Positions 7,979 through 15,700 of a DNA stretch of 26,231 nucleotides are shown piece by piece. The translations under genes were made by a program, and so were the position numbers. The DNA is from a virus, in the IMG/VR virus record IMGVR_UViG_3300037119_000419, positions 1 through 26,231 of that record; one strand, given 5' to 3'. Positions within the stretch are counted from its first letter, which is position 1. The number at the start of each line of letters is the position of its first letter. A model generated the notes under the pieces. That model worked only from the letters and a program-made list of their open reading frames with translations, was not told where the DNA came from and ran no database searches.

Positions 7979-8194
7979 ATGTTCGGATTGCCCGTCATCC
8001 TCAAAGCCATTCAGGCGATTGGCCCAATCACTGCCGCGCTGCCGGACGTGAAGAAGCTGATCGACCAAGGCATCGCCGCTCTCAGCACCAAGGATCAGGC
8101 TGTGGCCAAGGACGCTTACGACGATCTCATCGCCGATAACGCCGCCGGTCACGCCCGCCTCCAAGACAAGCTGCGCGAAGCGGCCCGTCGATAA
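7979..8194 (+). CDS. Small helical protein of unknown function
   Basis: This 71-aa protein begins MFGLPVILKAIQAIGP, one base after the lipoprotein stop, with GGGAGAAG at 7967-7974 as the ribosome site. It is predicted helical with an amphipathic first helix and a charged second half (KDAYDDLIADNAAGHARL), with no motif I recognise. Its tight spacing after the lipoprotein places it in the same lysis-region transcript. It may be a peripheral partner of the lipoprotein. Confidence 0.65.
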   Translation: MFGLPVILKAIQAIGPITAALPDVKKLIDQGIAALSTKDQAVAKDAYDDLIADNAAGHARLQDKLREAARR

Positions 8195-8215
8195 CCTCGG
8201 TAGGGGAGCGTAACC

Positions 8216-9643
8216 ATGGCCATCAACCCGGCGACAGGTCTGGAAGACCCTGAATACCAGCCGATCACCACCCCACCGGGTGGCCTTTTGGCGTCGGCGG
8301 TTGGTACCCCCATGGAACCGCTCCCCCCGATTGACCCGAATACCTACGAGAACGACGACATCGTCGCTCAGATGAACCGCATCACGTCTCAGGACAGCGA
8401 CTACATGAAGCTGGCCGCGACGAGCGGATTGCAGCAGGCCAACAAGCGGGGCCTTCTCAATTCGTCGATGGCGGTCGGTGCCTCTCAGGCCGAGGCCATC
8501 CGTGCCGCTGCACCGCTGGCTGCCCAGAACTCGCAGTCGATGGCATCTCGCAACCTCGCCCGAGTGCAGGGCTTCTTGGAGCGCGAGAAGCAGCAGGCCC
8601 AGTTTGGCCACGAGATCGGTATGCAGGAGCGGCAGTTGACCGCTGCCGAGGAAGCCCAGCTTCGCGACATCACCGCTCAGGAACAGATGCAGACCCGCCA
8701 GTTGACGGCGGCAGAGCAGGCCCAGCTTCGGGATATTTCCAACAAGCTGGCGATGCAGGGCATCGACATCAACAACCAGCAGCAGATGCAGAATGCCCAG
8801 CTTACGGCGGCTGAGCAGGCACAGCTACGAGACATCCAGAACAAGATCGCCATGCAGGCGACGGACGTGGCCACGCAGTTGGAAATGCAGATGCGCCAAC
8901 TGTCGTCGGCGGACCAGCAGCAGCTACGCGAAATCTCGGCCCGCATGGAAATGCAGGGTATCGACATCGAGAGCCAGCAGTTCCTCCAGCTTCGCGCCCT
9001 CCAGAACGCTCAAGACTTGGCGCAGATGAACATCGACGCCGAGAGCGAACGCCTTGGCCGCCAGCTTACTGCCGCAGAGGAACAGCAAATCCGCGACCTC
9101 GCCAGCCGCGAGAGCTTGCTGGAGATGGAACTGACCAGCCGCGAGATGCTGACGCAGGGCGATTGGCAGCAGCAGATGGAACGGCTGATCCTGTCCGAGG
9201 AGGGGGCCACCGACCGCGCCAACCTCGACGCATCGACCCGCGTCCAGTTGATGGAGCTTGAGAACCTGAGCCAAGAACAGATGGCCACGCTCAACTACTA
9301 TCTCCAGTCCAACCAGATTTACTCGCACAGCCTTGATAGCCTGTACGCCAACAAGGATATGCCAGCCCCTGCGCGTGACTTGGCCATCCAGAATTTCCTC
9401 GCCCTGCGGAACGCGTCGGCCAACCTCCCGGCGCTGATCTTCGGGACCAACCTCAACTGGCCAACCTCGACGCCCGCTCCAGACGGCACGGCACCACCGC
9501 CAACCACGGCCCCGACGCCTACGCCGACGCCTGAGTACACCCCTCCTCCCACGTCGGCGGCTGAGGCCACCGGCCAAGCTATCACGCAGGGTGGCCTGTT
9601 TGGCCTCAAGCAAGCAGTCCAGACTGGGCTAATCGGGCCATGA
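8216..9643 (+). CDS. Coiled-coil virion protein with 11-residue periodicity
   Basis: This 475-aa protein starts at ATG 8216, preceded by GGGGAG at 8203-8208. Residues 139-303 consist of Gln-rich repeats beginning (R/A)QLTAAEQAQLRDI. Three consecutive copies are exactly 33 residues long (161-193, 194-226, 227-259) and are flanked by 22-residue units. These are all multiples of 11, the signature of a hendecad, right-handed coiled coil. A second helical region follows, then a Pro/Thr-rich linker (about residues 418-450) and a short C-terminal segment. The gene opens the ejection cassette and its stop overlaps the GNAT start (ATGA). A virion or internal-core role is inferred. Confidence 0.75.
   Translation: MAINPATGLEDPEYQPITTPPGGLLASAVGTPMEPLPPIDPNTYENDDIVAQMNRITSQDSDYMKLAATSGLQQANKRGLLNSSMAVGASQAEAIRAAAPLAAQNSQSMASRNLARVQGFLEREKQQAQFGHEIGMQERQLTAAEEAQLRDITAQEQMQTRQLTAAEQAQLRDISNKLAMQGIDINNQQQMQNAQLTAAEQAQLRDIQNKIAMQATDVATQLEMQMRQLSSADQQQLREISARMEMQGIDIESQQFLQLRALQNAQDLAQMNIDAESERLGRQLTAAEEQQIRDLASRESLLEMELTSREMLTQGDWQQQMERLILSEEGATDRANLDASTRVQLMELENLSQEQMATLNYYLQSNQIYSHSLDSLYANKDMPAPARDLAIQNFLALRNASANLPALIFGTNLNWPTSTPAPDGTAPPPTTAPTPTPTPEYTPPPTSAAEATGQAITQGGLFGLKQAVQTGLIGP
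8630..9124 (+). repeat. Coding tandem repeats, 66- and 99-bp units
   Basis: The repeats lie inside the coiled-coil virion gene and begin at about 8630, 8696, 8795, 8894, 8993 and 9059. Unit lengths are 66 or 99 bases (22 or 33 codons), so the basic module is 33 bases or 11 codons. The DNA copies have diverged more than the encoded (Q)LTAAEQAQLRDI core, which suggests selection on the protein rather than recent duplication. Confidence 0.8.
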
Positions 9644-10134
9644 TCCGGGCAGCCAAATTCGCCGACACCCCGGCCATCGAACGCCTGCTCCGCGATGCCC
9701 ATCGGCGGTCCAAGTATCTTGGCCGTACGGGGATCAACGACAAGGCGCTCAACGACATGGTCATGGGCCTCATCGCTGGCCAGAACCAGAAGGGTCCGCA
9801 GGCCACGTACATGGTGGTGGCCGAGACGAACGATGGAAGCATCGTCGGCTTCATGGCTGGAAGTCTGAACCGTGCGTACAATTTCCTCGATGGCCTCGTG
9901 GCCAACGACGTGTTCCTCATCAATGAAGGCTCGCCCATGTCCGCTAGGCGGATGGTTGATGGCTATCTCAACTGGGCCAAGAGCAATCCGAAAGTGATTG
10001 AAATTGGGCTGTCGTGGTCTGACGCATTGATCGGTGGCGAGGCAGCAGCCAAGCTGTACAAGATGCTGGGGGCCAAGATGGTCGGCGAGCAATACGAGAT
10101 CAGGCTGGATGTGGAACAGAAGGTGGCAGCATGA
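9640..10134 (+). CDS. GNAT-fold acetyltransferase-like protein (gp13-like position)
   Basis: This 164-aa protein begins MIRAAKFADTPAIERLL, the usual first strand and helix of GNAT enzymes. A middle strand follows, ATYMVVAETNDGSIVGFMAG, and then a C-terminal block with EIGLSW and AAKLYKMLGAKMVGEQYEI, a typical GNAT end. The acetyl-CoA loop (Q/R-x-x-G-x-G/A) is not clearly conserved; the segment SPMSARRMVDGYL occupies its place. Catalysis is therefore uncertain. T7-like phages carry a small protein, gp13, just before the ejection genes, sometimes annotated as an acetyltransferase, and this gene holds the same position. It overlaps both neighbours by four bases. Confidence 0.8.
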   Translation: MIRAAKFADTPAIERLLRDAHRRSKYLGRTGINDKALNDMVMGLIAGQNQKGPQATYMVVAETNDGSIVGFMAGSLNRAYNFLDGLVANDVFLINEGSPMSARRMVDGYLNWAKSNPKVIEIGLSWSDALIGGEAAAKLYKMLGAKMVGEQYEIRLDVEQKVAA

Positions 10135-10595
10135 GCAAGCGTATCCAACTTTCCCAAGGGCTAGACGCCATCGTCGATGACGAGGACTACGAGGTCCTGC
10201 GCCAGTGGCGATGGAGTGTGAGCGAGGTAAAGGGCTATACCCGCTATGCTGTCAGGCAGGACCCAGATACCAGACGCCTTGTGCTGATGCACCGCCAGAT
10301 CATGGAGGCCACAAAGGGCAAGGTCGTTGACCACATTAACGGAGACGGCCTCGACAATCGGCGTGGTAATCTTCGGCTCTGTACGCAGGCGCAAAATTTG
10401 GCCAATCGCGGCAGGCAGAAAAATAAAACTCTATCCCGCTACAAAGGGGTGGTCCCTCATTACAACAGGTGGGCCGCTCGCTGTAACGGTAAGCACGTTG
10501 GTATGTACGCCTGCGAAACGGCAGCCGCTCTTGCCTACGACCGTGCTGCCAAAAACCGCTATGGCGACTACGCTCGCCTGAACTTGGGAGGTTAG
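10131..10595 (+). CDS. HNH homing endonuclease with AP2 DNA-binding domain
   Basis: This 154-aa protein opens with a strand-rich segment (IQLSQGLDAIVDDEDYEVL, WRWSV) typical of AP2-HNH endonucleases. The HNH core is LMHRQIM (about residues 52-58) followed by VVDHINGDGLDNRRGNLRLC (about residues 66-85). The AP2-like end is SRYKGVVPHYNRWAARC...VGMYACETAAALAYDRAA. Such enzymes nick or cut DNA to spread their own gene. The 10380-10450 stretch is visibly AT-richer than its neighbours. The gene is free-standing, coupled by ATGA to the GNAT gene, and does not interrupt another reading frame. Confidence 0.92.
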   Translation: MSKRIQLSQGLDAIVDDEDYEVLRQWRWSVSEVKGYTRYAVRQDPDTRRLVLMHRQIMEATKGKVVDHINGDGLDNRRGNLRLCTQAQNLANRGRQKNKTLSRYKGVVPHYNRWAARCNGKHVGMYACETAAALAYDRAAKNRYGDYARLNLGG

Positions 10596-10596
10596 A

Positions 10597-11514
10597 ATGT
10601 CCAATCCTTTCAAGGCGATAGGAAAAGTTTTTAAAAAAGTAGTAAAAGTCGTCAAGAAGATTGCCCTCCCCGCGCTGATGATCGGCGCTGTCGTACTCAC
10701 TGGAGGGGCCGCCCTTGGCGCGTTGCCTGCACTAGGCACCATCCTTGGAAGTGTCGGAATATCAGGGACGTTGGCCTCCGTCTTAGGGGGCGCGATAAGT
10801 ATGGGCGCTACCGGGGCTGTCCTCGGTGGCGTCATCGGAGCAGCTACTGGACAGGGCTTCATGAAGGGGGCCACGACTGGCTTCCTTGGTGGTGCGCTGG
10901 CTGGCGGTGTCGGCGGCGGCCTTGGAATGATTGGTGCCAACGGCATCTTCGGTGGCGGCGCGGCGGCGGCTGGCGCCACTGGCCACGCTCTGGGCGGCGC
11001 AACGACGGCGGCCACTGGCGGCGCTGGAAGTGCGGCTGGCGGTGTATTCGCTGGCGGGATGGCTGGTGCCAGCACGGCTGGCCAAGTCGGTATCGGTCTG
11101 GCCAACGGGACCATTGCTCTGCCCACGGCAACAGCGGCAGCAGCGGCTGCGCCAACGGCGGCGGCTGGCGGCGGCCTGCTTGGAACGATTGGAAAGATCG
11201 GCCCAACGCTTCTCACGGTTGGTGGCCAAGTCCTGTCCGGGTTCGCGCAGGGCAAGGCGGCAGAGGCTCAGGCCGAAGCCGAGGCCGAGGCGGACAAGGC
11301 CGACTTTGACCGCATCTCGTTCAACTACGGCTTCAAGAATATCTACAAGGGCAAGGACGACAACATCCCGACGAGCCAAGAGCAGTTCTACCAGTACGCT
11401 CCGCTCGACCACGCCTATCCGGCTGGGCTTCTGGGGAACATGGGTCAGCAGCAGCCATCGGCTGGCCGGTACCAGATCATCAATGGTGAAGTCGTCTTCG
11501 TGGGAGGGGCATAA
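10597..11514 (+). CDS. Gly/Ala-rich ejection protein (gp14-like)
   Basis: This 305-aa protein starts at ATG 10597, preceded by GGGAGG at 10586-10591. The first 25 residues form a strongly basic amphipathic helix (FKKVVKVVKKIALPALMIGA). About 180 residues follow of Gly/Ala-rich, weakly hydrophobic sequence with GxxxG-like spacing. A charged AEAQAEAEAEADKAD helix comes next, and then a compact C-terminus with NYGFKNIYKGKDD. Such proteins can insert into membranes. In the T7 layout the protein after gp13 is gp14, which forms the outer-membrane pore of the ejection channel. The assignment rests on order and composition, not on a recognised family. Confidence 0.7.
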   Translation: MSNPFKAIGKVFKKVVKVVKKIALPALMIGAVVLTGGAALGALPALGTILGSVGISGTLASVLGGAISMGATGAVLGGVIGAATGQGFMKGATTGFLGGALAGGVGGGLGMIGANGIFGGGAAAAGATGHALGGATTAATGGAGSAAGGVFAGGMAGASTAGQVGIGLANGTIALPTATAAAAAAPTAAAGGGLLGTIGKIGPTLLTVGGQVLSGFAQGKAAEAQAEAEAEADKADFDRISFNYGFKNIYKGKDDNIPTSQEQFYQYAPLDHAYPAGLLGNMGQQQPSAGRYQIINGEVVFVGGA

Positions 11515-12179
11515 TGGAAGCCGCTGGTATTCTTGGAGGTGGAGCCAACCGTGGCTCCGGCACTGCACCCACCGGCTTTCTACCCGGTCAGGAGGACGAG
11601 GCCGAAGAGCAGCCCAACGTCTCCCCCGAGGAGCAGCAGGAGTATGACACCTTCGTCCAGAACGCGATGGAGATCATGTACACCTCCGAGGGCAAGGTGC
11701 AGGACGAGGTCATGTCCCGCCTGTCCACTGGCAACAAGCCGATTGATACGCTGGCCCAGACCACGGTGTGGCTGGTCATGCTGATCGAGCAGGACGCCAA
11801 GCGCAACGGGATGCAGATCAGCAACGACGTGTTGATCCACGCTGGACGCGAGGTCATGGAGCAGTTGATCGAGATCGCCGAGGCTCTGGGTCTGCACGAA
11901 TTCAAGGAGGCGGAAATCCAAGGCGCTTGGTATCAGGCGCTGGATATGTACCGCGAGGCCAACACGGGAGAGGGTGGCCGCATCGACGAGACCGAGGCCA
12001 GCACCGCGTTCCAGTTGCTCGACGAGGCAGCCAAGGAAGGCCGTGCCGACGATGTCATCCCCGGCTTCGAGGCTGAAGCCGAGCGCGGTTTGGCCATGGC
12101 CCAGATGGATCAGAATGATCCTGACGCCGAGGCCCCGGAAGAGAAAACCCTGAACCAGAAGGGAGCGCCGAATGGCTAA
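11514..12179 (+). CDS. Helical acidic virion protein of the ejection cassette
   Basis: This 221-aa protein has a one-base overlap with the upstream stop (TAATG) and GGGAGGGG at 11502-11509. After a Gly-rich N-terminus, residues about 35-150 are helical: YDTFVQNAMEIMYT, LAQTTVWLVMLIEQDAKRNG and VLIHAGREVMEQLIEIAEAL. The tail is acidic and disordered. I recognise the general pattern from virion proteins encoded upstream of very large ejection genes in other podoviruses, but cannot name a family. Its stop region overlaps the next start by eight bases. Confidence 0.7.
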   Translation: MEAAGILGGGANRGSGTAPTGFLPGQEDEAEEQPNVSPEEQQEYDTFVQNAMEIMYTSEGKVQDEVMSRLSTGNKPIDTLAQTTVWLVMLIEQDAKRNGMQISNDVLIHAGREVMEQLIEIAEALGLHEFKEAEIQGAWYQALDMYREANTGEGGRIDETEASTAFQLLDEAAKEGRADDVIPGFEAEAERGLAMAQMDQNDPDAEAPEEKTLNQKGAPNG

Positions 12180-12747
12180 TATGGGTCTTCTTGGTGCCCT
12201 CGGTGGGCTTGGCCAAGGTCTCCAGACAGTGGGCCGCGACATCTATGCGCGGCGTGAGCGAGCCTTGGAAGAGGCGCGCAAGGAAGCCGAGTACCAGCGC
12301 CGTCTGGCTGACGTTCGTCAGGACAAGCAGGAAGCGCGGCAGTTCGACATCGACAAGACCGCTGCCATTCAAGGACGCCAAGACGCCCGCTTCCTAGCCG
12401 GTGAACAAGGCAAGGACCGCCGCCTCTTACAGACACAGACGCATCAGGCGGCCCGCGATGAAACCAAGTTCAGCCGGGACAAGGAGCTAATCAAACTCCG
12501 CAACGTGCTGGACTCGGAAAAGGAAGCGAAGGGTGACACCCGCCGCGCCCAACTCAAGAAAGAGGCGAACAGGGACGATGTGGCCACCGTGCAATACGGC
12601 AAGCCCAATGCGGAGGGTTACGCGGAGGTCATCTTCCTTCTCAAGGATGGATCGACGCGCAGAACTGGCATCCCGGTGTACAAGCCCAAACTTGACTATG
12701 CACCGAAGCAGGATGAAGACGAGGACGAAGACCAAGACACCTTGTAA
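12172..12747 (+). CDS. Charged coiled-coil protein upstream of the giant gene
   Basis: This 191-aa protein begins MANMGLLGALGGLGQGL, a Gly/Leu-rich amphipathic start. A long Arg/Glu/Gln-rich helix follows (about residues 20-135) with coiled-coil character. A small beta segment (VATVQYGKPN...AEVIFLLKDGSTRRTGIPVY) comes next, and then a very acidic tail. It overlaps the previous gene by eight bases and ends nine bases before the giant gene's GTG. The N-terminus resembles other phage proteins that dock in the internal core. A scaffold or partner of the giant protein is inferred; no family is recognised. Confidence 0.7.
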   Translation: MANMGLLGALGGLGQGLQTVGRDIYARRERALEEARKEAEYQRRLADVRQDKQEARQFDIDKTAAIQGRQDARFLAGEQGKDRRLLQTQTHQAARDETKFSRDKELIKLRNVLDSEKEAKGDTRRAQLKKEANRDDVATVQYGKPNAEGYAEVIFLLKDGSTRRTGIPVYKPKLDYAPKQDEDEDEDQDTL

Positions 12748-12756
12748 GGGATAGCT

Positions 12757-15700
12757 GTGGCCACGAACTTCGACCTCCTTCGCCGCAGCAGCCTGTTCCC
12801 GTCAGGAGGCGGGGGCCTGCTTGGCCTCGGAGATCGGCCACTCACCCCCGAAGAAGAAGAGGAATTGCTGCGGCAGCAGATGCTGGCAGCCAACGATCCT
12901 CTCGCGCCACTGCCCGACGTGCGTCCGGAAGAGCCGGTAGCCACGGAAGACAAGCCATTTCTCCCGCCTGTCGAGGAAGACAAGCCTCTGGTGGACCCGC
13001 TTGCGCCGCTCCCTGACGATGAGCTTCTGCCGGTTGAGGCAGTGGCCACAAACACCAAGGGAAAGAAGCGCCCGGCGCAAGAAACTGTCGTTGAGGACAA
13101 GCCGCTCATAGCCCCTGAAGAGGAAGAGCCGTCGCTGTTCATGCCGCTTGAAGGTGTGATGCAGGAAATCGGAAAGCGCGGCGAGCTTCCTGAGAACCTG
13201 CGGGCCGCTGGTATTGCCCGCACAAACACCGCGTACCAGCGCGCCGTGGCCGCTCAGGAAGAGGCCGACAAGGTGGTCGATGCCGAGCGCATTGACGTGG
13301 CCAGCCCGCTTCGCAGCAAGTTCGATAGCCAAGTCGCTGGCTACATCGCTGGAGCGTGGAAGGAACACCAAGGCGACCCAACCAAGGTCGCAGCCTTCAC
13401 CAAGAAGCTGGCCGAAAGCTATGGCACGAACTGGGGCTACACCCCGGAGAGCATGAAAGAGACGCTGGAATTCATCAAGGATAACCCGCGTTCTCTGGAG
13501 GCTGGTATCTCCTTCAAGGGTCAGAAACTTACACCAGACCAACTGGCACAGGCCAAAGAGGAATTGGCCGCCGCCACCACCGATGGCCAGATTGATGTCC
13601 AGAGGCTGACCCGCCCGTACACCGACCAGCCGGTCGAGGCGCTGGTTGAGGGTCTGCGCGGTACGGCCACGGCCACGGTTGGCGGCATGATTTCATCCGC
13701 ACCGGAAGCGATGATCCAGTCGGTCGAGCGTTTGACTGGGAACCCATCGCTGGGGGCCGCGATACGTGATGGCATCGAGCCGGTGGCCAAGAACATCAGG
13801 CTTGCTGGGCGGGCGCTTGGCGCAGGCGGCGAGGCTTGGCGCGAGCGGGCCAATCCCGGCTACAAGGAAGGCACAAACGAGTATTACGCCTTCCAGACGG
13901 TCACTGCGTTTGCCGAGTTGGGCGCGGCATTCTCCGCAGCGTCAGCCACCAAAAGCCCGAACGTCGGTGCGGCCATCATCGCCGCCCGCGTGTTCGGCGA
14001 ACAGAACAACGACAGTCTCGAACGTGGACGTACGCCACAGCAGGCATTCGTCGATGGGACAGCCATGGCCGTGGCGGAATTCCTGCCTGAGCGGATGGTC
14101 GTCAAGCAGTTGCTGGGAACCACCGGCAGCAAGGCTTTGGACATCGTCAAGGGCATGGGTGGGGAGAGCCTTCAGGAAATCACCACCGAGATTATTACCA
14201 TGGGCTACGAGGCCGGGATTTTCGGTGATGATGTTACCGTCAAGCAGGCCCTGCAAAGGATGTTCGACGCCGGGATTATCGGCGCTGGCGCGGGTGGTGG
14301 TGTGGCCGCGACGACAGGTGGTGCGCGCAGCGCGGCAGAGACCAAGACCGCAGTCGCCTTGCGTGACCGTATCGCCACTTGGGCCAATCAGCGGCTGGCC
14401 ATGGGCGCGATCAATGACGGCGACATCAACGCCACTAGCGAGCAGGTGGCCAACGCATTCAATCCGTCGCGAGTAGCAGGCGGGGTAGTTCAGCAGAGCG
14501 GCGTATCCATGGACGAGCTTCGCAAGTCGAAGCTGCCAGCCGTGCCCCGTGTCCTTGAAGGTGAGCGGCCATACCGCCCGGTGCTGGTCAAGCCGACACC
14601 TGAGCCGGTCAACCGCGATGGCCAGCCTGAGAAATTCGCACTGCCAAAGGGGCGGGTGACTTCCAAGTTTGGCCCACGCCAGACCTTCCGCACCGCTAAC
14701 GGCCAGATGGCCAGCAGCAATCACGCAGGCGTGGACATTGGACTTCCGTCTGGTGCAGCCGCTCCGGCTGGTGCGTCGGGCGTGGTCGTGGCCGCTGGCC
14801 CACGCGGCGGCTACGGCAATCAGGTCGTCATCCAACACGCTGACGGGACCACCTCTTCGTACAGCCACCTCAGCCGGATTGGCGTGAAGGTCGGACAGGA
14901 GATTGCCCAAGGCCAGAGCGTCGGCAAGGTCGGCAAGACCGGCAATGCCACTGGCCCTCACCTCCACATCGAACGGCGTGATCGTCAGGGACGCGCGGTC
15001 AATCCCGAGACCGGCGCAATCGTGGCCACGTCACGCAATGCCGAGACCAAGGAGTGGGAGGACGACACCGAGTACACCGAAGACCAGACCGAGGTGGACA
15101 ACTTCTACGACGACATGATCGACCAGCAGGAGTTGGACGACACATACACCGAGGCGACCGGCCAGCAGTGGGACCCTCAGGACTTTGAGCCGACCGAAAG
15201 CGAAGAGGTTGAGCCTGCCGTTGCCCGAGGTGATGCTCAGCCCGCACAGGCCGAGACCCCCGCTCCCCGCACAGGAGCCGCGCTAGACGCGCTTGAGAGC
15301 GAAGAGGTACCCGAGCCTACCCGCGTACAGGAAAACGTCTCTACGAGGCTCACAGAGGCCAAGGATCGCAATCCCGCTGCACAGGCAATGGCAGAGGAAC
15401 GCCGCTCTGGTGGCGGCAACCGCCTGTTCGACATTCAGGAAGAGGCCGACTACTCCCAGCCGCTCCCCAACGAAGAGACGATCTTCGGTTCGGATGATAG
15501 CGGCGTGGGCACCGGCGAGGTGGTCGGCTTCATCAACACCCAGACCAAACAGAGCCGAGCAATCGGAGAGCCACCTGCTGCTGATGTGACGCTTCCCCCA
15601 TCGACAGCAGAGCCGACGCAGGAGGTCCAGCCCACCACGCCTGCGTCGGCACCTATCGAGACCACCGTTCCCGAGACACAGGAGTTCGGTGGCCTGAGCG

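Noticed and set aside
9640-10134. An antibiotic-resistance acetyltransferase.
   Set aside because: It is a short GNAT protein in the gp13 position of the ejection cassette and is coupled to virion genes. Nothing indicates drug acetylation.
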